Origin: Hyphomonas sp.
Lineage (GTDB): Bacteria > Pseudomonadota > Alphaproteobacteria > Caulobacterales > Hyphomonadaceae
Direction: 5' to 3'
Assembly (NCBI GenBank): GCA_016124495.1
Contig: WGNP01000021.1
Location: 1 to 64,000, forward strand
Length of the DNA: 64,000 bases
A model generated the notes under the pieces. That model ran no database searches. It was given only the letters and a program-made list of their open reading frames with translations, and was not told where the DNA came from. This document shows, one piece after another, positions 27,345-36,432 of the stretch. The translations under genes and the position numbers were made by a program. How positions within the stretch are numbered: the first letter of the stretch is position 1; every line of letters begins with the position of its first letter.

Positions 27345-28187
27345 TCAATGCGAAAGCAGGACCGGCACCGGTGATTTCGAGATCAGGAACTGAGTGGGTC
27401 CTCCCAGGACGCGCTGAGCCAGCTTGGCATGACGGTAGCCGCCCATCACGATCAGGTCGGCGCCAAACCCTTGTGCGGCTTCGACGATGCGTTCGCCAAC
27501 CGGCTTGCCGAGACTGTCCGCGTTCTGGACGGTCATTTTAAGGCCGTGCCGGGCAAGGTGGGTCGAAATGTCGAGACCCGGTGATGCGCCATGCTGGTCA
27601 GGGCCGACCTTTGCATCGACCGTGACGACGCAGACTTCAGCGCCCGGCGCCAGCATGGCAAGCCCATCGTGAATGGCGCGCGACGCCTCGCGGCTGGCAT
27701 CCCAGGCGAGAACTACCTTCTTTCCCAGCGGTGCGGGCTTCCACTTTTCCGGAATCGTCAGCACTGGCCGGCCGGCGCCGAAAAGCGCGCCTTCAATGAT
27801 CTCGCCATGCAGATCCCGGTCCGGCTTTGAAGGCATGCGCGCGACAAACAGGTCCGAGTAGCGGGCAAAGACAGCGACTGCTCCTGCAATTGCCGTATCA
27901 AATGTCAGCGTGTTCCGGATCTCCACGCCGCTCGCCTTCCTCTCAAGGTGAGTTTTGAGACGGCTCCTGAAAGCGCGGATGTGTTCCTGGGCCGCCTCAA
28001 TCTGGGCCTGAACCTCGGCCTGGCCGCTCAGCATCATGCCATCGCTGAAGATTGGCGCGGGCTGCACACCAATCGCGCAGCAGCTCAGGTGTGCTCCCCA
28101 ACCCTCGGCGAGACTGGTCGCCTGGTCGATCAATCCGTAGTCGGACTCAGTGGAAGAAATACAAATCGAGATATCACGAACACCCAT
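27345..28187 (-). CDS. Universal stress protein, tandem-domain
   Basis: A 280-residue protein of two UspA-like units. The second has the nucleotide-binding signature GADLIVMGGYRHAKLAQRVLG followed by GPTQFLISKSPVPVLLSH. The first keeps the fold but lacks the G-2x-G-9x-G(S/T) motif. Tandem Usp proteins act in stress survival and often bind ATP. ATG 28187 has AGGAGA 9 nt upstream, while longer frames have an Arg-rich, non-conserved leader. It is divergent from the P-type ATPase and related to the second Usp at 43360. Confidence 0.9.
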   Translation of the reverse strand: MGVRDISICISSTESDYGLIDQATSLAEGWGAHLSCCAIGVQPAPIFSDGMMLSGQAEVQAQIEAAQEHIRAFRSRLKTHLERKASGVEIRNTLTFDTAIAGAVAVFARYSDLFVARMPSKPDRDLHGEIIEGALFGAGRPVLTIPEKWKPAPLGKKVVLAWDASREASRAIHDGLAMLAPGAEVCVVTVDAKVGPDQHGASPGLDISTHLARHGLKMTVQNADSLGKPVGERIVEAAQGFGADLIVMGGYRHAKLAQRVLGGPTQFLISKSPVPVLLSH

Positions 28188-28585
28188 GGCTTTGCTTCTC
28201 CTGTTCTGAAACGGCTTTGTCAGCTTTAATGAAGTTCCTGCGCATCTAGCTCTGCGCGTTCGAATTGAACGATAGGGAGTTCTACGTATCCCGGCGCAGC
28301 GAGGGAGCTTCATAAAGTCTGTTGCTGATACCGCGCCAGCAACATGTCAGGTGGGACTGGCCACGCCGGCCCTGTCGTCAACTTATGGGATGGGACCGCA
28401 ATGGCGGCAAAGATCAGGCAGGAGACTTTCCGGAGGTCGCGCATGCTCCTGATGGCATCTGATGTTCCAGATGCGACGTCGGCTGGCGGGGGGCAGAGGG
28501 GCTTTTTCCCGGTGATCGCCCGGACCAGCCCGTCGCCCGCCGCGCCGGCTCACGGCGAGACCCCGACCGTAGGGTTTATAGGCAG
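28188..28585. promoter_or_regulatory. Divergent promoter region between Usp and P-type ATPase, with inverted repeat
   Basis: About 400 nt. GTTGCTG (28321-28327) and CAGCAAC (28337-28343) form a perfect inverted repeat with a 9-nt spacer, a possible operator. No clear FNR-type TTGAT-N4-ATCAA site is visible. An in-frame ORF at 28401-28589 is listed separately. Confidence 0.45.
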
Positions 28586-28589
28586 ATGA
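28401..28589 (+). CDS. Doubtful small ORF overlapping the ATPase start
   Basis: ATG 28401 (MAAKIRQETFRRSRMLLMAS) gives about 62 residues. Its TGA overlaps the ATPase ATG as ATGA, the arrangement seen at most junctions in this island. The ribosome site is weak (GGGA) and the Ala/Pro-rich tail shows no known domain. It could be a leader peptide or noncoding. Confidence 0.2.
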   Translation: MAAKIRQETFRRSRMLLMASDVPDATSAGGGQRGFFPVIARTSPSPAAPAHGETPTVGFIGR

Positions 28590-31144
28590 TTTCGGCGGAA
28601 GACATGGCCATGAACGCTGAGGGTTTAACCAGTGAGGAGGCCGGCCGCCGGCTCCTCGACCTCGGGCCCAATGAGGTAGATCCCGGGCGCGGCCGGTCCG
28701 TGATCACCATCATTTTCGAAACGCTGAAGGAGCCGATGTTTCTATTGCTGGTTGCGGCAGCCGCCATCTATGCATTTATGGGAGATCTCGGCGAAGGCCT
28801 GTTCCTGCTCGGCGGCGCCGGGGCGGCGATCGGGCTGGTTATTTTCCAGGAAGCGCGCAGCGAGCAGGCCCTGAAGGCACTTCGCCAACTCGCGCAGCCG
28901 CAGTCGCGCGTCCTGCGAGATGGCGCAGAGCGGCGCGTGCCGGCACGGGAAATCGTACCCGGTGATATCGTGCTGGCCGGTGAAGGCGAGCGCCTGCCGA
29001 CGGACGGCCTGCTCGTTGCCGGGGATGTGCTCAGTATCGATGAGTCGGTGCTGACCGGGGAATCCGCGACGGTCGCCAAGACACCGGCCCGGGACACATC
29101 ACCCTTCGATGAGACGGCGAAGCCCGGTTCAGCGTCCGGGCACAATGTCTTTGCAGGGACACTTATTGTCCGGGGGCAGGCGGTCATCCGGGCAACCCGG
29201 ACAGGCCCGCAATCCGAACTCGGACGGATCGGCAGATCGCTCGCCGAAATCGAGCAGGAATCCACCCCGCTCCAGCAATCCACGGGCCGGCTGGTCGGCT
29301 ATCTCGGCCTTGTTGCCCTTGCGTTTTGCGGCCTGATTGCTGCGGCGTACGGATTGCTGCGCGGCGACTGGCCGGGCGGCGCGCTTGCCGGCATCACCTT
29401 CGCCATTGCGCTGATCCCGGAAGAGTTCCCGATGGTCCTCGCGATTTTTCTCGCGCTCGGGGCATGGAGGCTCGCCACGCACAAGGTCCTTGTCCGGCGC
29501 AGCGCGGTGATCGAGACGCTGGGCGGCGCAACAGTGCTTTGTGTGGACAAGACAGGCACACTCACGGAGAACCGGATGCAGGTTGCCCGCCTGTGGACAC
29601 CCGAGGGCGAACAGGTCATCGCGCCGGATGCGGGCGTGTCCGATCCCGTGCGCGACCTTCTCCGGGTGGCCGCCCTCGCATCCGCCGTCAGGCCCGTTGA
29701 TCCCATGGACCGCGCCGTGCGTGCCTTGAGCGAGGCGGCGACATTGATGCCACCTGCCCTGGCCGCCGGACCTGAACGTGCCTGGCCGCTGACCCCCGGC
29801 CTGCTTGCCGTCACCCAGCTCTGGCAGATGCCGGACGGCGCTCGCCTCGCGGCTGCCAAGGGAGCGCCGGAAGCGATCTTCCGGCTTTGCCACCTTTCGC
29901 CGGAGCAGACGGCGTACCTGGCGGGCATCGTCGGCTCCTATGCCGGGCTTGGCCTGCGGGTCCTCGGTGTTGCCAGCGCGCGCCTGGGGGAGCCGGTTTT
30001 CGATGACCCCCTGGCAGGAGACTTCCGCTTCTCTGGCCTTATCGGCTTCATTGATCCGCTCCGCTCAGAGGTGCCTCAGGCCCTTCAGGAAGCCCGATGC
30101 GCCGGCATCAAGGTTGTCATGATCACCGGGGACCATCCGGTAACGGCCATGGCGATTGCGTCTGCGGCCGGCATCGACACGGCCGCCGGATTCCTGGCCG
30201 GGTCCGAGATCGAACAGCTGCCCTTCGATGTGCTCTGCGAAAAGCTGAAGTCCGTCCATGTCTTTGCAAGGATTGCTCCTGAGCAGAAGCTCAGGATCGT
30301 GCAGGCCCTCAGGCAGGACGGCGAAATCGTCGCCATGACGGGAGACGGTGTCAACGATGCCCCCGCCCTCGAGGCGGCCCATATCGGCGTCGCGATGGGC
30401 CAGCGCGGGACCGACGTTGCCCGCGAAGCGGCCGACCTCGTCCTCCTGAATGACAGCTTTGCCTCAATCGTAGGCGCCGTTCGTCTCGGGCGGCGTATCT
30501 TCGCGAACCTCCGGCGCGCGATCACCTACATAACCGCGATCCATGTCCCGATCGCCGGCCTTGCGCTTCTGCCCCTGCTGTTCGGACTGCCGCCGCTCCT
30601 TTTTCCGATGCACATCGTTCTCCTGGAACTGGTGATCGATCCGACCTGCACGCTCGTGTTCGAGGCCGAGCCAAGCGACAGGAGGGCCATGCAGCGCCCA
30701 CCCCGGCGCTCGGGGGAACTCCTGTTCGGTCGCCGGGAGCTCGTCCTTGCTGTCCTGCAGGGCGCCGGGATCCTCGCCGTCGTCTTTGGTCTCTACTGGT
30801 CGCTTCTGACGATCGCCGGGGCCGCCGAGCCGGCCGCACGCGGCGCAGCCTTCATTGCGCTCGTCGTCGGCAACCTCGTTCTTGCGCTGACCGATTCTGC
30901 GTCCTCCGGGCGCATCTTCGCGCCCCATCGGCGGGTCTTCTGGGGTATCGTGGCAGGCGTCGTCCTGGTGCTCGCCCTTGTCTTCACGATTGAGCCGGTG
31001 AGCGCCGTTTTTGCAGTCGTGCTGCCGGGGCCCGCGCTGCTGGCGCTGGCGATCGCGGCGGGGCTCATTGGGGGAGGTTGGACGGCGCTTCGCTTTCTTC
31101 TCCCCCGTAGTTTATCTGAACCCTTGGAAGGGGCCATTCGATGA
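28586..31144 (+). CDS. Cation-transporting P-type ATPase (P2-like)
   Basis: This 852-residue pump has an N-terminal cation-ATPase domain and the actuator motif LTGES (156-160). It also has the phosphorylation site DKTGTLT (Asp321), MITGDHP, TGDGVNDAP and about ten TM segments. The overall order is that of P2-type ATPases, but the M4 ion-binding motif reads PEEFP (278-282) instead of PEGLP, so the transported ion cannot be assumed to be Ca2+. It is translationally coupled (ATGA) to the phosphoketolase-like gene. An internal ATG at 28610 with GGAAGA upstream is an alternative start. Confidence 0.9.
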   Translation: MISAEDMAMNAEGLTSEEAGRRLLDLGPNEVDPGRGRSVITIIFETLKEPMFLLLVAAAAIYAFMGDLGEGLFLLGGAGAAIGLVIFQEARSEQALKALRQLAQPQSRVLRDGAERRVPAREIVPGDIVLAGEGERLPTDGLLVAGDVLSIDESVLTGESATVAKTPARDTSPFDETAKPGSASGHNVFAGTLIVRGQAVIRATRTGPQSELGRIGRSLAEIEQESTPLQQSTGRLVGYLGLVALAFCGLIAAAYGLLRGDWPGGALAGITFAIALIPEEFPMVLAIFLALGAWRLATHKVLVRRSAVIETLGGATVLCVDKTGTLTENRMQVARLWTPEGEQVIAPDAGVSDPVRDLLRVAALASAVRPVDPMDRAVRALSEAATLMPPALAAGPERAWPLTPGLLAVTQLWQMPDGARLAAAKGAPEAIFRLCHLSPEQTAYLAGIVGSYAGLGLRVLGVASARLGEPVFDDPLAGDFRFSGLIGFIDPLRSEVPQALQEARCAGIKVVMITGDHPVTAMAIASAAGIDTAAGFLAGSEIEQLPFDVLCEKLKSVHVFARIAPEQKLRIVQALRQDGEIVAMTGDGVNDAPALEAAHIGVAMGQRGTDVAREAADLVLLNDSFASIVGAVRLGRRIFANLRRAITYITAIHVPIAGLALLPLLFGLPPLLFPMHIVLLELVIDPTCTLVFEAEPSDRRAMQRPPRRSGELLFGRRELVLAVLQGAGILAVVFGLYWSLLTIAGAAEPAARGAAFIALVVGNLVLALTDSASSGRIFAPHRRVFWGIVAGVVLVLALVFTIEPVSAVFAVVLPGPALLALAIAAGLIGGGWTALRFLLPRSLSEPLEGAIR

Positions 31145-33492
31145 CCGCATTGCAAACATGGGAAAGGGGCTACGGCGTCATTCGGCATTCGGACCAGACC
31201 CGCGAGCGGATCGCAGTTCTGACCGCACGCCTTGTGGAGTCAGGCGCGGCGTCGTCCGAGGACCTCGTCTATACGGCCCTGTCTGCCGCCGACCGCCTCG
31301 CCAGCGCAGCTATGTGGGTAGTTGTCCACATGACCTATGCCCGCCGTGTCGACCTCTCCGGCGCTGATCTCGCGGCCGATGATTTCAAGTCTGCACCGGA
31401 GGGGCATACCGGCGGGTCACTCAACGTCGTGCCGGCCTATGTCGGCTACCTCGCCGCTAACCTTCTCACGGCGCAAACCAGGGGCTGGATCCTTGGCCAA
31501 GGTCATTGCGTTGCCGCGGTCGAGGCCGTCAACTGCCTGGTAGGCAACCTCACGGACCAGCAAACAGGCCGATACGGCTTCAGCGAAGAGGGCATAAGCC
31601 GTCTGTGTACTGACTTCTACGGCTACGAGATCAGTCCAGACGGGGCCGCATCGGCGCCGCTCGGGAGCCACGTCAATGCCTATACCGCCGGCGGCGTGTC
31701 CGAAGGCGGCTATCTCGGCTTTGCAGAAACACAATACGTTCACATGCCACTCCCCGGAGAGAGCCTTGTGGCCATCCTCAGTGATGGCGCCTTCGAGGAG
31801 CAGCGCGGCAGTGACTGGGCGGAACGATGGTGGCGTCACGAAGATTGCGGGTTCGTTGCACCGGTCATGATCCTCAATGGCCGAAGGATCGAACAACGTA
31901 CCGAAATACGCCAGGATGGCGGCGCGGCCTGGCTGGCCCGCTACCTGGAAGTCAATGGCTTTGATCCGTTCGAGATCGATGGCCGGGATCCGGCAGCGTT
32001 TGCCTGGGCGGTGCTGGAAGCGGAGAGGCGGCTTGCCGGCGCAGCCAGAGCGATAGGGGAGGGAAGGGCGGCCTATCCGGTACGCCTGCCGTTTGCCATT
32101 GCTACGACCGAGAAGGGTTTTGGTTTTCCAGGAACCGGGACCAACCGCGCACATAATCTTCCACTTGAGCAAAATCCGCACTCGGACGGAGTGGCCAGAC
32201 AGGCTTTCAATGCCGGTGCGCGGACACTTTTCGTGCCCTTTAGCGAACTCTCGGGAGCGCGGCAGGCCTTCATGCAGCATACGGCGCAGAACAGGGAACA
32301 GGAGGGCCTAAATCCATTTACCCGGCGCAATCCCGAAGCGCCCGTTCTGCCAGTCCGGAAACCCGCTCCGGCAGGCTCGGCCCTTGCTGCAATGGATGAC
32401 TGGTTTGTGGCATTCGTGGACGCAAACCCTGACCACAGATTTCGTATCGGAAATCCGGATGAACTGAAAAGCAACCAGATGGGAAAAACTCTTACCCGGC
32501 TTCGTCACAGGGTGAACCAGCCTGAAACAGGATCAGAGGAATCCGTATACGGATCGGTTATCACAGCCCTGAATGAAGAGGCTGTCATCGGCGCTGTGCT
32601 GGGCAACAAGGCAGGTCTGAACCTCGCCGTCTCCTATGAGGCCTTTGCCGTCAAGATGCTTGGCGCGCTGCGCCAGGAGATCATTTTTGCGCGCCAGCTC
32701 ATGGAAGCGGGCCGGCCGCCTCAATGGATCGGCGTACCGCTAATCCTGACGTCGCATACCTGGGAGAACGGCAAGAACCAGCAATCACACCAGGACCCCA
32801 CACTGGGCGAAGCCCTGCTTGGGGAAATGTCTGATGTCGCCCGCGTCATCTTTGCCGTCGATGCGGCCACCGGTGTCGAGGCGCTGCGCCAGATATATGC
32901 GTCGCGCGGCGTGATCGGCTGTATTGTCGCTCCCAAGCGTGCGACTGCCGACGTGTGTACGGACGCTGAAGCGAGAAAGGCGTTCCAGACCGGTGTTGCT
33001 GGTATCGAGAATGACCCGGGTGCATCGATCCAGCTTGTTGCCATCGGTGCCTACCAGCTTGCAGAGGCTCGGCGTGCTGCAGCCCGGCTGCGCGCGCATG
33101 GCGTCGGCGTCAATGTTACGGTCATTCTGGAACCGGGACGCCTGCGTCTGCCGAGGGACCGGTTCGAAGAGGCATTCGTCGTCCCTGATCAGGTGATCCG
33201 GGACCTGTTTCCGCCGGGACTGGCCCGCCTCCTGGTGACGCATACCCGCCCGGAAATGATGACGGGACTTCTCAGGCGCCTGGATGAGGGGCCATCCCTG
33301 CTGCGGGCACACGGCTACCTGAGCCGCGGCGGGACACTGGACGCGCCGGGCATGCTGTTTGCCAATCGCAGTACCTGGGCGCACCTGATCCTGTCGGCGG
33401 CTGGCCTGCTCGGCCTTCCGGCCGGGACGCTGCTGTCGCCGTCAGAACTCGCAGCGGCGGTCGGACAAGGCGATCCGAAGGTGCTGCGATGA
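31141..33492 (+). CDS. Divergent phosphoketolase family protein (thiamine-diphosphate enzyme)
   Basis: This 783-residue protein has the phosphoketolase length and layout: N-terminal TPP domain, central pyrimidine domain, C-terminal domain. Classical phosphoketolases split xylulose-5-P or fructose-6-P with phosphate into acetyl phosphate and an aldose phosphate. Several signatures differ here. GHTGGS (88-93) resembles transketolase more than GHWGTTPG, GQGHC (119-123) replaces GPGHG, and the TPP motif starts SDG (214-216) instead of GDG, ending LNG (245-247). Substrate specificity is thus uncertain; some relatives are annotated as xylulose-5-P 3-epimerase. Its neighbours make acetyl phosphate from a sugar phosphate the most likely product. 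Confidence 0.82.
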   Translation: MTALQTWERGYGVIRHSDQTRERIAVLTARLVESGAASSEDLVYTALSAADRLASAAMWVVVHMTYARRVDLSGADLAADDFKSAPEGHTGGSLNVVPAYVGYLAANLLTAQTRGWILGQGHCVAAVEAVNCLVGNLTDQQTGRYGFSEEGISRLCTDFYGYEISPDGAASAPLGSHVNAYTAGGVSEGGYLGFAETQYVHMPLPGESLVAILSDGAFEEQRGSDWAERWWRHEDCGFVAPVMILNGRRIEQRTEIRQDGGAAWLARYLEVNGFDPFEIDGRDPAAFAWAVLEAERRLAGAARAIGEGRAAYPVRLPFAIATTEKGFGFPGTGTNRAHNLPLEQNPHSDGVARQAFNAGARTLFVPFSELSGARQAFMQHTAQNREQEGLNPFTRRNPEAPVLPVRKPAPAGSALAAMDDWFVAFVDANPDHRFRIGNPDELKSNQMGKTLTRLRHRVNQPETGSEESVYGSVITALNEEAVIGAVLGNKAGLNLAVSYEAFAVKMLGALRQEIIFARQLMEAGRPPQWIGVPLILTSHTWENGKNQQSHQDPTLGEALLGEMSDVARVIFAVDAATGVEALRQIYASRGVIGCIVAPKRATADVCTDAEARKAFQTGVAGIENDPGASIQLVAIGAYQLAEARRAAARLRAHGVGVNVTVILEPGRLRLPRDRFEEAFVVPDQVIRDLFPPGLARLLVTHTRPEMMTGLLRRLDEGPSLLRAHGYLSRGGTLDAPGMLFANRSTWAHLILSAAGLLGLPAGTLLSPSELAAAVGQGDPKVLR

Positions 33493-33565
33493 CCTTCCGG
33501 AAAACCCCTATCCTGCAATCATGGCCCGTGACGCGTTTGTCCGTGCCGGTATCGGAGTATAAGTC

Positions 33566-34927
33566 ATGACGTCCTTGTCGTTTCTGGGGGGGGCCGGGAC
33601 CGTGACCGGATCACGGTTTCTGGTTGAGGCCGGCCAATCGAAACTGCTGGTCGATTGCGGACTTTTCCAGGGGTACAAACAGTTGCGGCTGAAGAACTGG
33701 CAGCCGTTGGGCTTTGACGCTGACGCGCTCGACGCCGTCATCCTGACCCATGCGCATCTCGACCATAGCGGCTACCTGCCAGCGCTTGTGAAACAGGGTT
33801 TTCGCAATGCGGTCCTTTGCACGGAACTGACTCAGGCGCTGTGCGACATCCTGCTGCCGGATGCCGGACGCATCCAGGAATCGGACGCCGAGCGTGCCAA
33901 CCGGGACGGCTTCTCCCGCCACCATCCGGCGCAGCCCCTCTACACCGAGCGCGATGCACACAGCGCCCTGCGTCGGTTCAAGACTTGCCAGTTTGACGAG
34001 GAGCAGCGCCTGCCCGGCGGGCACAGGCTGAAGTTCCTGAGGGCGGGCCATATCCTGGGCGCGGCGATCGTCCAGCTTGACCTGGCAGGCCAGCGGATAA
34101 CTTTTTCAGGTGATCTCGGACGCTATAATTGCCCGCTCATGCATCCCCCGGAACGCGTTCAGTCGACGGAATATCTTGTGGTCGAGTCGACTTATGGAAA
34201 TGCGGTCCACCCGGAAGGGGATCCTGAAGACCTGCTCGAAGATGTTATCTGCCGGACGGTAAAGCGCGGCGGGACGGTGATCGTTCCCAGTTTCGCAGTG
34301 GGGCGCGCCCAGAGCCTGCTCTATCATCTCAGCCGGCTGAACAGGTCCGGGCGGATTCCGCCCGTTCCGATCTACCTCGACAGCCCGATGGCGATCGACG
34401 CCTCCGAACTGTTCTGCCGACAGGATGGCGGCTCCCGGCTTTCGAAAGAAGAGGCGCGTGCTGCCTGCTCCGTTGCCGAGTACATCCGGGATGGCGAGGG
34501 TTCCGAAAGGATCATCGCCGACCCTGGTCCGAAGATCGTGCTCTCGGCGAGCGGCATGGCGACCGGCGGCCGTGTCCTGAACTACCTGAAGCGGTATGCG
34601 CCCGACCCGCAGTCCACCATCCTCTTTACGGGCTACCAGGCCGGCGGCACCCGCGGCGCGCACCTGCTGGCCGGGGCGGATCAGATCAAGATCCATGGCG
34701 GCTGGCACAAGGTGCGCGCAGAAGTCCTGAACCTTCACATGCTGTCGGCGCACGCGGATGCCAATGAGATCATGCGGTGGCTCTCCGGTTTCGAGGCGCC
34801 GCCGCGCAGGACTTTCATCGTGCACGGCGAGCCTGACGCATCGGATACGCTGCGCCACCGGATCCAGGAAGAGCTGGGATGGGACTGCGAGGTCCCTGAG
34901 CAGGGACAACGGGTCGAGCTGGCATGA
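33566..34927 (+). CDS. MBL-fold beta-CASP RNA-processing hydrolase
   Basis: This 453-residue protein combines a metallo-beta-lactamase domain with a beta-CASP insert, like CPSF73/Ysh1-type ribonucleases. Zinc ligands are in THAHLDHSG (His62, His64, Asp66, His67). Other motifs are FSGDLGRY, VVESTYGN, SASGMATGGR and the C-terminal HMLSAHADANEI and IVHGEP. RNA cleavage or exonuclease activity is expected from the family. GGAG precedes the ATG by 8 nt. The gene overlaps the next one as ATGA, placing an RNA-degrading enzyme directly upstream of an NMP-degrading one. Confidence 0.9.
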   Translation: MTSLSFLGGAGTVTGSRFLVEAGQSKLLVDCGLFQGYKQLRLKNWQPLGFDADALDAVILTHAHLDHSGYLPALVKQGFRNAVLCTELTQALCDILLPDAGRIQESDAERANRDGFSRHHPAQPLYTERDAHSALRRFKTCQFDEEQRLPGGHRLKFLRAGHILGAAIVQLDLAGQRITFSGDLGRYNCPLMHPPERVQSTEYLVVESTYGNAVHPEGDPEDLLEDVICRTVKRGGTVIVPSFAVGRAQSLLYHLSRLNRSGRIPPVPIYLDSPMAIDASELFCRQDGGSRLSKEEARAACSVAEYIRDGEGSERIIADPGPKIVLSASGMATGGRVLNYLKRYAPDPQSTILFTGYQAGGTRGAHLLAGADQIKIHGGWHKVRAEVLNLHMLSAHADANEIMRWLSGFEAPPRRTFIVHGEPDASDTLRHRIQEELGWDCEVPEQGQRVELA

Positions 34928-36432
34928 AACCCCTGGGACTGCACGCGCTCATGGCACGCCGGCTGGGGCTGCTGACGCATGATGAGGCGGTGGCCTTCAT
35001 CCGTTCCGACAGTGATGTCAGCAAGTCCGAAGGCCTGAGCTCGCATGGCCGGCTGAAGCTTCAGTGCAATGGCGCAACGGTTTATGCGAGCCTCTACCAG
35101 GTGACATCTGACCTGATCGATCACGATGAAATCGGCCTGTCCGAGTATGCCTGGAGGAAGCTCGGATTGACCGGTCCGCAGCCCGTCAATGTCTCCTCCG
35201 CCCCGCCCCTGCAATCCATGACCCATGTGCGCGCCAAGATGTTCGGCGAGGAACTGGGGACGGAACCGGCCGCGGAGATTGTCCGCGACATCGTCGCCGG
35301 ACGCTTTTCCGACATCCAGCTGTCGTCATTTGTAGCTGCCTGCGCGTCCCCTGTCCTCACCGCGGCAGAGACGATTGCCGTGACAAAGGCGATGGTCGAA
35401 ACCGGCACGCGGCTCGTCTGGCCGGGTGGGAACATCTATGACAAGCACTGTATCGGCGGTCTGCCGGGCAACCGCACGACGCCGATCGTTGTCTCCATCG
35501 TGACCTGCTTTGGCCTGAAGATGCCGAAGACCTCATCGAGAGCGATCACGTCTCCGGCGGGCACGGCCGATACGATGGAAACCCTGACGAATGTTGCCCT
35601 CGACATGACGGCGATGCGCCGGGTTGTCGAGACAACCGGCGGATGTTTCGTCTGGGGGGACAGCGTGGGGTTCAGTCCGGCCGATACGTCGGTCATCCGC
35701 ATAGAGCGCGCGCTCAATCTTGATGTCGACGGTCTTCTGGTCGCATCCGTCCTGTCCAAGAAGATTGCCGCCGGCGCGACGCACGTCGTGATCGACATAC
35801 CCGTCGGGCCGACGGCCAAGATGCGCAACCAGGCGTCTGCGGCCCGCCTGGCCGACCTCTTCCGGCGCGTCGCTGCTGCGTTCGGTCTGGAAGTCCGAAC
35901 CGTCATTACTGACGGGCGCCAACCGGTGGGCCGTGGCATCGGTCCTGCGCTTGAGGCGCAAGACGTTCTCGCTGTGCTCGATACCCAGCCGGACGGGCTC
36001 TCTGATCTTTCTGATAGAGCCTGCGTGCTTGCCGGCGCGGTCCTCGAGATGGCCGGACTTTGCGCCGAAGGCGCTGGCGCTGCCCTTGCCCGCAAAACGC
36101 TCAGGGACGGCCGGGCAAGGCGGAAGTTTGACGAGATCTGCGACGCGCAGGGCGGGGCAAGAACGCCGCCGGAGGCCGAGTTCAGCCGGCCCATCCGGGC
36201 GGTGCGGTCCGGGAAGGTGACGTCCGTGGACAACCGGATGATTGCGCGGATCGCCAAACTCGCCGGCGCGCCGGAGGATATGTCGGCGGGTGTGCGACTG
36301 GCGGTCCGGTTGGGCGATAGTGTCCGGCAGGGCGATGTCCTGTTCACGCTCGTCTCGGGAACGCTTGGCAAGATTGCTTATGCGATGGACTATGTCGCCA
36401 CAAATCCTGTCGTCGTCGAGATAAGCCGGTGA
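34924..36432 (+). CDS. AMP-phosphorylase-type thymidine phosphorylase family enzyme
   Basis: This 502-residue protein matches the long, archaeal-like branch of the pyrimidine-phosphorylase family. An extra N-terminal domain (about 1-90) precedes the phosphorylase core with KHCIGG (174-179), PGNRTT (181-186) and SSRAITSPAGT (204-214). In ordinary thymidine phosphorylase the loop reads KHSTGGVGDK. In archaea this branch phosphorolyses AMP, CMP and UMP to a base plus ribose-1,5-bisphosphate. Same-strand overlaps (ATGA upstream, GTGA downstream) tie it to the RNase-like and PRPP-synthetase-like genes. Its real substrate here is inferred. Confidence 0.87.
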   Translation: MKPLGLHALMARRLGLLTHDEAVAFIRSDSDVSKSEGLSSHGRLKLQCNGATVYASLYQVTSDLIDHDEIGLSEYAWRKLGLTGPQPVNVSSAPPLQSMTHVRAKMFGEELGTEPAAEIVRDIVAGRFSDIQLSSFVAACASPVLTAAETIAVTKAMVETGTRLVWPGGNIYDKHCIGGLPGNRTTPIVVSIVTCFGLKMPKTSSRAITSPAGTADTMETLTNVALDMTAMRRVVETTGGCFVWGDSVGFSPADTSVIRIERALNLDVDGLLVASVLSKKIAAGATHVVIDIPVGPTAKMRNQASAARLADLFRRVAAAFGLEVRTVITDGRQPVGRGIGPALEAQDVLAVLDTQPDGLSDLSDRACVLAGAVLEMAGLCAEGAGAALARKTLRDGRARRKFDEICDAQGGARTPPEAEFSRPIRAVRSGKVTSVDNRMIARIAKLAGAPEDMSAGVRLAVRLGDSVRQGDVLFTLVSGTLGKIAYAMDYVATNPVVVEISR

